Origin: Faecalibacterium sp. CAG:1138
GTDB taxonomy: Bacteria > Bacillota > Clostridia > Christensenellales > CAG-917
Direction: 5' to 3'
NCBI GenBank assembly: GCA_000434675.1
Contig: HF988630.1
Location: 3,204-19,565, forward strand
DNA length: 16,362 nucleotides
This document shows positions 6,664 to 13,808 of this stretch, in pieces (the first letter of the stretch is position 1; each line of letters starts with the position of its first letter). The position numbers and the translations under genes are program-made. Under the pieces are notes generated by a model that was not told the DNA's origin, did not search any database, and worked only from the letters and a program-made list of their open reading frames with translations.

Positions 6664-9222
6664 ATGGCAAAAGAAATTATACACAGAGATTTCGTGGAGC
6701 ATCTTGCTCAATCGAAAATCGTCAAAGTTGAAGTTGAATCCGAAATCAAAAAGAGCTTTATCGCCTACGCCATGGCGGTTAACGTTTCGCGCGCCATTCC
6801 TGACGTAAGAGACGGCTTAAAACCGGTTCATCGCCGTATCCTTTACAGCATGAACGAGCTCAACCTCACCTCCGACAAGCCGTACAGAAAGTGCGCGCTC
6901 ATCGTAGGCGACGTTTTGGGTAAATATCACCCTCACGGCGACAGCTCGGTTTACGACGCGCTCGTAAGACTGGCGCAGGACTTCTCCATTCGTTGTCCGC
7001 TCATCGACGGCCACGGCAACTTCGGCAGCGTGGACGGCGATCCGGCGGCGGCTTATCGTTACACCGAAGCAAGGCTCTCCAAAATCGCCAACGAAATGAT
7101 AAGGGACATCGACAAAAAAACCGTCGATTTCTGCCCTAACTTCGACGACACCCGCGAACAGCCTACCGTTCTTCCCGCAAGATACCCTAACCTGCTCGTA
7201 AACGGCTCCGACGGCATAGCTGTCGGTATGGCGACCAGCATCCCGCCTCACAACCTCGGCGAAGTTATCGACGCCACGGTTGCCCTCATCGACAATCCGG
7301 ACCTCGAGGTTGAGGACCTTATGGAATTCGTTCCGGGCCCCGACTTCCCGACGGGCGCCACCATTTTGGGCAGAGCCGCCATCAGACAGGCATATAAGAC
7401 CGGCAGAGGCGGTTGCGTCATCAGAGCCAAGTGCGACATCGAAGAAAAAGAAAACGGCCGCGAAAGCCTCGTTTTCACAGAAATTCCGTATCAGGTGAAC
7501 AAAGCGCGCCTTATCGAAAACATCGCCGATCAGGTGAAGGATAAACGCCTCGAAGGCATCAGCGACATCAAGGAAGAATCCGACCGCCACGGCATGCGTA
7601 TCGTTATCGACGTCAAAAAGGACGCCAACGCGCAAGTCGTTCTGAACAATCTTTACAAGCAAACGCAGCTTCAGATCAATTATTCAATGATCATGCTCGC
7701 CCTTGTGGACGGCACGCCGAGAATACTGAACCTCAAAGAAATTCTGTCCGCATACATCAAGCACCAGGAGGACGTCGTTACGAGGCGCACTCGTTTCGAC
7801 CTCGAACGCGCTCAGGAAAGGGAGCACATCTTAAAGGGCTTGGCCATCGCCGAAGCCAACATCGACGAAGTTATCCAGATCATCAAAACCGCTTCCGACA
7901 GAGTGGACGCGCAGGCAAAACTTATCGAACGCTTCCTCCTCAGCGACGCGCAGGCAAACGCCATTCTGGAAATGAGAGTCTATCGCCTCACCGCGCTGGA
8001 AGTTGACAAGATAAACGCAGAACTTGAGGATAAAGAGCGCGAAATAGCAGATTATCAGGACATTCTGGCAAATATCGGCCGCGTGAACGAAATCATCAAA
8101 ACCGAAATGCTGGATATAAAAGCGCGCTACAACACGCCGCGTTTGTCGGAAATCAGCTACGACTACAGCGAAATCAACATCGAAGACCTCATCGAAAAAG
8201 AAGACATCGTCGTTACTCTCACCCACGGCGGCTACATAAAACGTATGCCGGTTGCGGAATACCAGAGTCAGCACAGAGGCGGCATGGGCGTTACCGCGCA
8301 CAAGACCAAAGAAGACGACTTCGTGGAAACCATGTTCACCACGTCCACGCACGACGATCTTATGTTCTTCACGAATATGGGCAAGGTTTACCGCCTGAAA
8401 GGCTACGAAGTGCCTGAAGCCGCGCGTATGGGCAGAGGCAGAGCCGTCGTCAACCTGTTACAGCTGGAGCAAGGAGAAAAGGTAACCACTCTGCTCCCGG
8501 TCGTCAAAGACGACGTGAATGACGACTGCTTCCTGATGCTGGCCACCAGAAACGGACTTATCAAAAAGACCAGCCTCACCGAATTCGTCAACATTCGCCG
8601 CACAGGCAAAAAGGCCATCAAACTTCTGGACGACGACGAGCTTATCGCGGCAATCATCACCAAGGGCGACGACGAACTTATCATGGCTTCCCGCGACGGC
8701 AAGTGCATAAGGTTTGCCGAAAAAGACGTAAGAGCCATGGGACGCGACGCGCAGGGCGTCAAATCCATAAAACTTAACGACGGCGACTACGTTGTGGATA
8801 TGGCCCTCGTTCAGGACGGAATGGAAGTTCTGACGGTGTCCGCCGGCGGCTACGGCAAACGTACCTCCCCTGACGAATACAGATGCCAGGGACGCGCGGG
8901 CAAAGGCATAAAAGCAGGCGTGTTCAATGAAAAGACGGGCAAGCTTGTGGGCCTCAAGATGATCGATCCGGCGCACGACATAATGATGATCACCGACAGC
9001 GGAACGATAGTTCGCGTGCACGCAGAAGAAATCAGCTGCATCGGCCGCGACACGCAGGGCGTCAGAGTTATGAGAATCAAGGGCGCGGGCGAAATCGTTT
9101 CCATCGTAACCACTCCTCACGAGGACGACGAACCGGAAGAAACGGAAAACCTCGAGCAAACCGCGACAGCGGCAGACGAAGCCATCGCTTCCGAAACGGT
9201 GCAGGAATTCCCTGAAGAATAA
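6664..9222 (+). CDS. gyrA: DNA gyrase subunit A
   Basis: The 852-residue subunit cuts and rejoins DNA. The breakage-reunion domain contains HPHGDSSVYD and the catalytic tyrosine Y133 in YRYTEARLSKIA. At the quinolone-resistance positions, S94 and D98 correspond to S83 and D87 of the E. coli enzyme, so the common resistance changes are absent. The C-terminal half carries the beta-pinwheel domain with repeated blades such as MGRGRAVVNLL and MGRDAQGVKSI. It ends in an acidic tail from about residue 820. The GyrA box, normally Q-R/K-R-G-G-R/K-G, reads QHRGGMG at 536-542, which is a variant. Overall context with gyrB, length and pinwheel blades support GyrA over ParC. GGAGG precedes ATG 6664 by 6 bases. 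Confidence 0.96.
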   Translation: MAKEIIHRDFVEHLAQSKIVKVEVESEIKKSFIAYAMAVNVSRAIPDVRDGLKPVHRRILYSMNELNLTSDKPYRKCALIVGDVLGKYHPHGDSSVYDALVRLAQDFSIRCPLIDGHGNFGSVDGDPAAAYRYTEARLSKIANEMIRDIDKKTVDFCPNFDDTREQPTVLPARYPNLLVNGSDGIAVGMATSIPPHNLGEVIDATVALIDNPDLEVEDLMEFVPGPDFPTGATILGRAAIRQAYKTGRGGCVIRAKCDIEEKENGRESLVFTEIPYQVNKARLIENIADQVKDKRLEGISDIKEESDRHGMRIVIDVKKDANAQVVLNNLYKQTQLQINYSMIMLALVDGTPRILNLKEILSAYIKHQEDVVTRRTRFDLERAQEREHILKGLAIAEANIDEVIQIIKTASDRVDAQAKLIERFLLSDAQANAILEMRVYRLTALEVDKINAELEDKEREIADYQDILANIGRVNEIIKTEMLDIKARYNTPRLSEISYDYSEINIEDLIEKEDIVVTLTHGGYIKRMPVAEYQSQHRGGMGVTAHKTKEDDFVETMFTTSTHDDLMFFTNMGKVYRLKGYEVPEAARMGRGRAVVNLLQLEQGEKVTTLLPVVKDDVNDDCFLMLATRNGLIKKTSLTEFVNIRRTGKKAIKLLDDDELIAAIITKGDDELIMASRDGKCIRFAEKDVRAMGRDAQGVKSIKLNDGDYVVDMALVQDGMEVLTVSAGGYGKRTSPDEYRCQGRAGKGIKAGVFNEKTGKLVGLKMIDPAHDIMMITDSGTIVRVHAEEISCIGRDTQGVRVMRIKGAGEIVSIVTTPHEDDEPEETENLEQTATAADEAIASETVQEFPEE

Positions 9223-9242
9223 TAAATCAAGCTTAACAATGC

Positions 9243-9269
9243 AAAAACGCACTTTTTAAGTGCGTTTTT
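9243..9269. terminator. Bidirectional terminator after gyrA
   Basis: A perfect 12-bp stem, AAAAACGCACTT (9243-9254) with AAGTGCGTTTTT (9258-9269) and loop TTT, has A and T tracts at its ends. It can stop gyrA transcription and also transcription from the minus-strand gene that ends at 9327. Confidence 0.9.
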
Positions 9270-9278
9270 CATTTATAT

Positions 9279-9313
9279 AGAAAGCCCTCGGTTAGAACCG
9301 AGGACTTTCTTTT
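9279..9313. terminator. Second hairpin between convergent genes
   Basis: CCTCGGTT (9286-9293) pairs with AACCGAGG (9296-9303). After one C/A mismatch, AGAAAG (9279-9284) pairs with CTTTCT (9305-9310), followed by TTT. On the plus strand this looks like a back-up terminator for the gyr operon. It lies 14 bp before the end of the minus-strand gene and may act in both directions. Confidence 0.7.
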
Positions 9314-9326
9314 GGGTGGATTGAAA

Positions 9327-10613
9327 TTAGCTGTTTTTGATGATGGAGAAATATTTGTCCATGTTGTCAAAGAATTTTTTGACGGTTAAAAGATCTTCTT
9401 CGTTGGCGTACAGGGCCACAGTGAAGGTTATCTCGTTATTGTAGGTGGTGAGCGCCAGCTGAATGTACGGCGCTTTCTTTATGGAACCGGTGATGAATGT
9501 GTCTTCCGTCGTAAGGTCGCCGAATTTCAGGGTTTTCGCGTCCATTATGCCGATGTTGGAAATTGCCACCAGCGGATTGTTGAACGCTGCGGCAACCACT
9601 TTTTTGGCAATCGGGTGCGGAAGAATCCAGTAGCCGAATCTGAGCTGCGGCAAACCGCCGAGGCCCGGATAGTCGCCTTTTGCGGCGGCCATATTCTGGT
9701 TGACCTGCGCTATAGTGCTGAAAATGCTTTCGTTTTTGTAGTTATCAACCGGACAAATGATTTTGGTTACGAAGTTCGTCAGGCCTTCGGTGCGTCCGTC
9801 AGGCAGATATCTTCGAAGGTCCAGTATGCAATCAACGTCGAGAGGCACCTGATCCAAAGGGATAAGATCGGCAAGAGAGCGCGAATACACGGCCAAAATG
9901 ATGTCGTTAAGCGTCATGTGGTTGCGTTTTCCGACTTCTTTGATTTTTTCGAAGTCCTCTGCCGAAAGCTTGTGGCGCATAATGTGCGGCTCGAGAGCGT
10001 AACGATTCTTTTTGCTATACGGGAAGCCGATCATTTCGTCAGGCATCTTGCCGTGAGCAAAGCGGGTGTTCGCCTTGAGCTTTTCGGCGAAAGTGAAATG
10101 CTTGAACAGCTGTCCGAAGCTTCTGTCGCCGTTTACGTAGTCGGTGATGACGAAATCGCTGTCTTTAAGAAGTTTGGTGTAATATTTGGCCAGAATCCCC
10201 AGCCATTCCTTGATGGCCTGCCCGTCAAAGGTCATGTGGTTGATGACCATGCAGAAGGTGTCCTTGCCGTCTTTTCTGAAAAGCTTGAAACGAACCTGCG
10301 GGCCCGCCTCTTCGTCTATGACCTGAACCAAAAACTTTTCGACGTTTTCCCAGCTGTCGTCGCCCTCTTCGAATTCGAATATATCGTCCACGGTAAATCC
10401 GTCGATTTCTTCCCACACGGGTTTGGTGAACCTCACCACGAATTTGCTCTTCAATATCGGAGCAAGATCGATGGCCTTTTCAATAGCAAGCTTCAAAACG
10501 TCGATATCGAACTCGCCGTCCGTTTTATTGTAATAGTGAACCATGTGGTCGTTGTACATCGCCATAAAGCGCTGCATGTTGTCCCAAAGTTCCGATTTCA
10601 TTCTCTTTCCCAT
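9327..10613 (-). CDS. Condensation-domain-like acyltransferase, stand-alone
   Basis: The 428-residue protein resembles the CoA-dependent acyltransferase superfamily, which includes NRPS condensation domains, PapA5, wax ester synthases and alcohol acetyltransferases. The active-site motif HHxxxDG appears as NHMTFDG (N125-G131). The second, catalytic histidine (H126) is kept and the first is replaced by Asn. Further family-like segments are LNDIILAVYSRSL, DCILDLRRYLP and VAISNIGIMD. There are no adenylation or carrier domains and no NRPS genes nearby, so it probably works alone, transferring an acyl group to a hydroxyl or amine. The substrate is unknown. ATG 10613 is chosen over the Met four codons later because GGGAGG lies 5 bases upstream of it. 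The gene is divergent from the GH13 gene and convergent with gyrA. Confidence 0.82.
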   Translation of the reverse strand: MGKRMKSELWDNMQRFMAMYNDHMVHYYNKTDGEFDIDVLKLAIEKAIDLAPILKSKFVVRFTKPVWEEIDGFTVDDIFEFEEGDDSWENVEKFLVQVIDEEAGPQVRFKLFRKDGKDTFCMVINHMTFDGQAIKEWLGILAKYYTKLLKDSDFVITDYVNGDRSFGQLFKHFTFAEKLKANTRFAHGKMPDEMIGFPYSKKNRYALEPHIMRHKLSAEDFEKIKEVGKRNHMTLNDIILAVYSRSLADLIPLDQVPLDVDCILDLRRYLPDGRTEGLTNFVTKIICPVDNYKNESIFSTIAQVNQNMAAAKGDYPGLGGLPQLRFGYWILPHPIAKKVVAAAFNNPLVAISNIGIMDAKTLKFGDLTTEDTFITGSIKKAPYIQLALTTYNNEITFTVALYANEEDLLTVKKFFDNMDKYFSIIKNS

Positions 10614-10647
10614 ACGAACCTCCCGTTGGTGTTTAATGCCGATTAGG

Positions 10648-10666
10648 TATATAAACAGGTTATATA
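10648..10666. promoter_or_regulatory. Inverted repeat over predicted start, candidate operator
   Basis: TATATAA (10648-10654) and TTATATA (10660-10666) flank ACAGG. This 19-bp symmetric element lies directly downstream of the -10 of the condensation-like gene and covers its predicted start. A repressor bound here would block the promoter. Because the arms are purely A/T, chance symmetry is possible. Confidence 0.4.
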
Positions 10667-10667
10667 T

Positions 10668-10696
10668 ATCGTAACAACTATCTTAAATATTGTCAA
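10668..10696 (-). promoter_or_regulatory. Promoter of the condensation-like gene
   Basis: On the minus strand, a perfect TTGACA (10696 to 10691), a 17-base spacer and TACGAT (10673 to 10668) form a sigma-A-type promoter. Transcription would start near 10661, giving a leader of about 48 bases. Confidence 0.65.
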
Positions 10697-10738
10697 TCGT
10701 TTTTTGAAAAAAATTTGGTTTTTGCAAAAAATATGTGT

Positions 10739-10767
10739 TTACTACGACAAATATAATATGTTATAAT
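10739..10767 (+). promoter_or_regulatory. Probable promoter of the GH13 gene
   Basis: TATAAT at 10762-10767 is preceded by TG at 10759-10760 (extended -10). A poor -35 (TTACTA, 10739-10744) lies 17 bases upstream. A second TATAAT at 10752-10757 has no convincing -35. The start would be near 10774, 24 bases before the ATG. Confidence 0.5.
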
Positions 10768-10797
10768 AATAAAAACAACCGATTTCGGGAGGAAAAT

Positions 10798-12486
10798 ATG
10801 GACATCAACAAACATTGGTACAAAGAAATGAGCGTTTATCAAATCTGGCCGAGAAGCTTCAAAGACGGCAACGGCGACGGCATCGGCGACCTTAAGGGCG
10901 TTTTGGATAAACTCGATTACATAAAAAGTCTGGGCGTGGACGCCATCTGGTTCAGCCCGCTTTACGTTTCTCCGCAGGAGGACTACGGCTACGACATTGC
11001 CGACTACAGAAACATCGCGCCGGAATACGGCACCCTGGACGACTTCAAGGCGGTTCTGGCCGGCTGCAAGGAAAGAGGCCTCAAGGTCATAATGGACCTT
11101 GTGGTGAACCACACCTCTTCCGAGCATTACTGGTTTAAGGAAAGCTGCAAGGGCGGCGACGACAACCCGTATAAGGATTATTATATCTGGCGCAAAGGCC
11201 GCGGCAAAAACGGCAAACGCCCGCCAAACAACTGGACGGCCACCTTCCCCGGCCCTGCATGGGAATACGTTCCGGAAAGAGGCGAATATTATCTGCATCT
11301 TTTCGCAAAAGGCCAACCCGATCTCAACATGGACAATCCTAAGGTTCGGCAGGAGGTTGTGGACATTCAGAAATTCTGGCTCGACATGGGCGTTGACGGC
11401 TTCAGAGAAGACGTTATCACCTTCATAAGCAAAAAAGAAGGTCTGCCTGACGGCTCGATATTCATGCCGTGCGCGAGGGGCCTCACCAGATATATGAACG
11501 GCCCTCATATTCACGAATATCTCACCCAGTTCAAAAAAGAAGGCTGGGGCAACTACGACGCAATGACCGTCGGCGAAGCGCCTATGATGACGCCGAAAAC
11601 CGCGCTTAAATATATCACCGAAGGTCCGAATCAGGAGCTTAACATGATGTTCAACTTCCAGCACATGGAAGCGGACTGCTTTTTGTACAGCTGGGTTTAC
11701 ACCGGCTTCCACCTCAGAAAGCTCAAAAAGGCACTCTCCTCCTGGCAAACCAAGCTTTACGGCAAGGCCTGGAACGCCAACTATATGGAAAACCACGATC
11801 AACCGCGCGTCATAAGCCGTTACGGCAGCGAAAAAATGCGCTCGGAAAGCGGCAAAGCCATAGCAAATATGTTCCTGTTTTTGGGCGGCACGCCGTTTAT
11901 CTATCAGGGGCAGGAAATCGGCATGACCAGCATCCATCTGCCTAACCTCGAGGATTACGTCGACGTCAGCACCATCACCATGTATAAGCTGTTCAGAAAA
12001 TTCGGCTTCAGCCACGATTTCGTGATGAAGAGATGTATGTACAGCAGCCGCGACAACGCGAGAACTCCGGTTCAATGGTCCGCAGGCAAAAACGCAGGCT
12101 TCACCGACGGCGAAAAAGCTTGGTTTAAAATCAACCCTAACTACACCGACGTCAACGTCGAAAGCCAGCAAACCGATCCGGACAGCCTTCTCAATTTCTA
12201 CAGACAGCTCCTCAAAATCCGTAAGGAAAACCCGATCGTCATTTACGGCGACTACAAGCTGCATTATAAATCCAGCAAAAAGCTTTACGTTTACGAAAGG
12301 AATCTGGACGGCAAACGTCTTCTCGTCGTAACGAATATGTCCGCAAAACCTTGCGCATTCAAGGCTCCGAAGGGCTTTGACCTCGAAAAAGGCAAACTTT
12401 TGGTGTCCTCCTACGGCCAAACCGACGCGGAAGGAGGCAAAATCGCGCTCAAGCCTTACGAAGCGAGAACCTATCTTTTTGAATAA
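10798..12486 (+). CDS. GH13 alpha-glucosidase, oligo-1,6-glucosidase type
   Basis: The 562-residue product is a cytoplasmic GH13 enzyme of the oligo-1,6-glucosidase/trehalulose-hydrolase-like group that removes glucose from isomalto- or malto-oligosaccharides. A TIM barrel starts at WYKEMSVYQIWPRSF. The conserved regions are DLVVNH (100-105), GFREDVITFIS with nucleophile D205, VGEAP with acid/base E260, and ENHDQPR with D334. The usual Met before the nucleophile is Glu here. Val follows the nucleophile, as in enzymes that prefer alpha-1,6 bonds, while alpha-1,4 enzymes often have Thr. A C-terminal beta domain ends the protein. ATG 10798 follows GGGAGGA by 4 bases; the frame extends to GTG 10735, which lacks a ribosome binding site and precedes the predicted promoter. 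No sugar transporter or regulator gene is adjacent. Confidence 0.93.
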   Translation: MDINKHWYKEMSVYQIWPRSFKDGNGDGIGDLKGVLDKLDYIKSLGVDAIWFSPLYVSPQEDYGYDIADYRNIAPEYGTLDDFKAVLAGCKERGLKVIMDLVVNHTSSEHYWFKESCKGGDDNPYKDYYIWRKGRGKNGKRPPNNWTATFPGPAWEYVPERGEYYLHLFAKGQPDLNMDNPKVRQEVVDIQKFWLDMGVDGFREDVITFISKKEGLPDGSIFMPCARGLTRYMNGPHIHEYLTQFKKEGWGNYDAMTVGEAPMMTPKTALKYITEGPNQELNMMFNFQHMEADCFLYSWVYTGFHLRKLKKALSSWQTKLYGKAWNANYMENHDQPRVISRYGSEKMRSESGKAIANMFLFLGGTPFIYQGQEIGMTSIHLPNLEDYVDVSTITMYKLFRKFGFSHDFVMKRCMYSSRDNARTPVQWSAGKNAGFTDGEKAWFKINPNYTDVNVESQQTDPDSLLNFYRQLLKIRKENPIVIYGDYKLHYKSSKKLYVYERNLDGKRLLVVTNMSAKPCAFKAPKGFDLEKGKLLVSSYGQTDAEGGKIALKPYEARTYLFE

Positions 12487-12568
12487 ATTATCGGACTAAG
12501 TTATGACTTACAAAATAGCGACGACGTTGACATTTTGGAGCCAGACGACTTAATATAAAAGCAATATA

Positions 12569-12594
12569 AAAAAGCGGCGATATCGCCGCTTTTT
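12569..12594. terminator. Bidirectional terminator between GH13 gene and recF
   Basis: A perfect 26-bp palindrome with core AGCGGCGAT/ATCGCCGCT and flanking A5 and T5 runs is followed by more T on the plus strand and preceded by more A. It serves both the GH13 gene and the convergent recF, whose stop codon at 12593-12595 overlaps its end. Confidence 0.92.
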
Positions 12595-13681
12595 ATTTTA
12601 TTGTTCCCTGACTTACGGTGAAAATTTTAGGTTGTTTTTCCGGCACTTCTTCGTTAAACTCGGTGCACGTAAGCAGAGTTTGTGTGGCGAAAGTCGCGGA
12701 TAAAAGCTGTTTTCTGCGATTTTCGTCAAGTTCCGAAAGCACGTCGTCAAGCACCAGAACAGGCATTTCGCCCGTTTCGTTTTTGAACATTTCAAGCTCG
12801 CCGATAAGTATGGAAAGCGCCGCCGTTCGCTGCTGCCCCTGGCTTGCGATTTTTCTGGCGTCGTTGCCGTTGAGGCCGATTTTGAAGTCGTCGCGGTGCG
12901 CGCCGGAAACGGTGAATTGATACTGCACGTCCTTGTCGCGGTTCTTTTCGTAAACGGCAAGCTGCGCGGCGGTAAGCTCCTCGACCGTATCGCCCTCGGC
13001 GTCGCTTTCGTAAGAGAGCGTCAAAACTTCTTTGCCGTCCGTCAGCGCGTCGTGAATGGCCGCAACCGACCTTCCGAGATCTGTAAGAAAGTTTCTTCTC
13101 ATTAGAACAAGATTCGCGTTTTCTGCGGCAAGCTGGCCGTCCCACACGGAAAGCATTTCGCCTATATGCGGATTCTGGCCGTCGGTTTTTAGAAGTTTGT
13201 TCCGCTGTTTAAGGATTCTGTTGTATTTCTGAAGGGTTCTGAAATAATTTGCGCTCTGCTGTGAAAGAGCTATATCTAAAAATTTTCTTCTTTCGGCGGG
13301 GCCTTCTTTTATAAATTTCAGCTCGTCGGGGCTGAAATAAACTACGCTTAAAACGCCGATAAGTTCTGCCGCGCGGAGAGCGGGTATGCCGTCGATTTTG
13401 ATTTTTTTGCCGCTTTTGTCGATAAAAACCTCGATAGTGTGACTGCGGTATTTTTTTTGAACGACGGCTTTGACGTATGCGTGCTCCTCGCCTATTTTTA
13501 TGAGTTCTTTTTCGTTTGCGGTTCTCGGGGATTTCCCGAGGCCTAAAAGATAAACCGCCTCCACGAGATTGGTTTTTCCCGACGCGTTTTCGCCTTTCAA
13601 CACGTTAAGGCCGCTATCGAAAGAAACCGACGCGGATTTATAATTGCGGAAATTTTTCAGTTGCAAACTTTTAAGATACAT
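12593..13681 (-). CDS. recF: DNA replication and repair protein RecF
   Basis: The 362-residue SMC-like ATPase helps load RecA at single-strand gaps and stalled forks. The N-terminal LKNFRNY segment, the Walker A loop GENASGKTN (30-38), the signature SQGQQRTAALS and Walker B VLVLDDVLSELD are all present in the expected order. The P-loop has Ser where RecF usually has Gln or Gly, which still fits the Walker A pattern. The length is normal. ATG 13681 follows AGGAGA by 4 bases. In most Bacillota recF lies downstream of dnaN on the same strand; here it is inverted and divergent from dnaA. Confidence 0.96.
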   Translation of the reverse strand: MYLKSLQLKNFRNYKSASVSFDSGLNVLKGENASGKTNLVEAVYLLGLGKSPRTANEKELIKIGEEHAYVKAVVQKKYRSHTIEVFIDKSGKKIKIDGIPALRAAELIGVLSVVYFSPDELKFIKEGPAERRKFLDIALSQQSANYFRTLQKYNRILKQRNKLLKTDGQNPHIGEMLSVWDGQLAAENANLVLMRRNFLTDLGRSVAAIHDALTDGKEVLTLSYESDAEGDTVEELTAAQLAVYEKNRDKDVQYQFTVSGAHRDDFKIGLNGNDARKIASQGQQRTAALSILIGELEMFKNETGEMPVLVLDDVLSELDENRRKQLLSATFATQTLLTCTEFNEEVPEKQPKIFTVSQGTIK

Positions 13682-13702
13682 TTTTTCTCCTATATAGTCA
13701 AA

Positions 13703-13731
13703 AGTATAACATATTTATCTTAAAAAATCAA
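13703..13731 (-). promoter_or_regulatory. Promoter of recF
   Basis: On the minus strand, TTGATT (13731 to 13726), a 17-base spacer and TATACT (13708 to 13703), with TG one base before the -10, make a good extended promoter. The start would be near 13696, about 15 bases before the ATG. Confidence 0.68.
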
Positions 13732-13744
13732 TTTTAGCTTAAAG

Positions 13745-13753
13745 TTATCCACA
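13745..13753 (+). promoter_or_regulatory. DnaA box between recF and dnaA promoters
   Basis: TTATCCACA is an exact match to the DnaA box consensus. It lies 13 bp outside the recF -35 and 17 bp outside the dnaA -35. This placement suits DnaA autoregulation of its own gene, and possibly of recF. Confidence 0.85.
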
Positions 13754-13770
13754 ATTTTGTTTTGATATGT

Positions 13771-13799
13771 TTGTTTTTTTTGCGGAAATATATTATAAT
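13771..13799 (+). promoter_or_regulatory. Promoter of dnaA, predicted near-leaderless
   Basis: TTGTTT (13771-13776), a 17-base spacer and TATAAT (13794-13799) form a sigma-A-type promoter. The -10 ends only 9 bases before the dnaA ATG, so transcription would begin about 3 bases before the start codon. Confidence 0.65.
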
Positions 13800-13808
13800 T
13801 AAGTTATT

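Noticed and set aside
6925..6960. Possible quinolone-resistance changes in gyrA
   Set aside because: The two key positions are Ser94 and Asp98, the susceptible-type residues.
9615..10646. 343-residue open frame antisense to the condensation-like gene
   Set aside because: No motif or ribosome binding site; the opposite strand has a promoter, AGGAGG-type site and superfamily motifs.
10693..12420. 575-residue open frame antisense to the GH13 gene
   Set aside because: It lies wholly opposite a gene with all GH13 catalytic motifs, shows no protein-family motif and starts inside the 3' part of that gene without a ribosome binding site. It is a by-product of codon composition.
12503..12553. 16-codon open frame between the GH13 gene and recF
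   Set aside because: No ribosome binding site or promoter of its own; a frame of this length is expected by chance. The gap seems to hold only the shared terminator.
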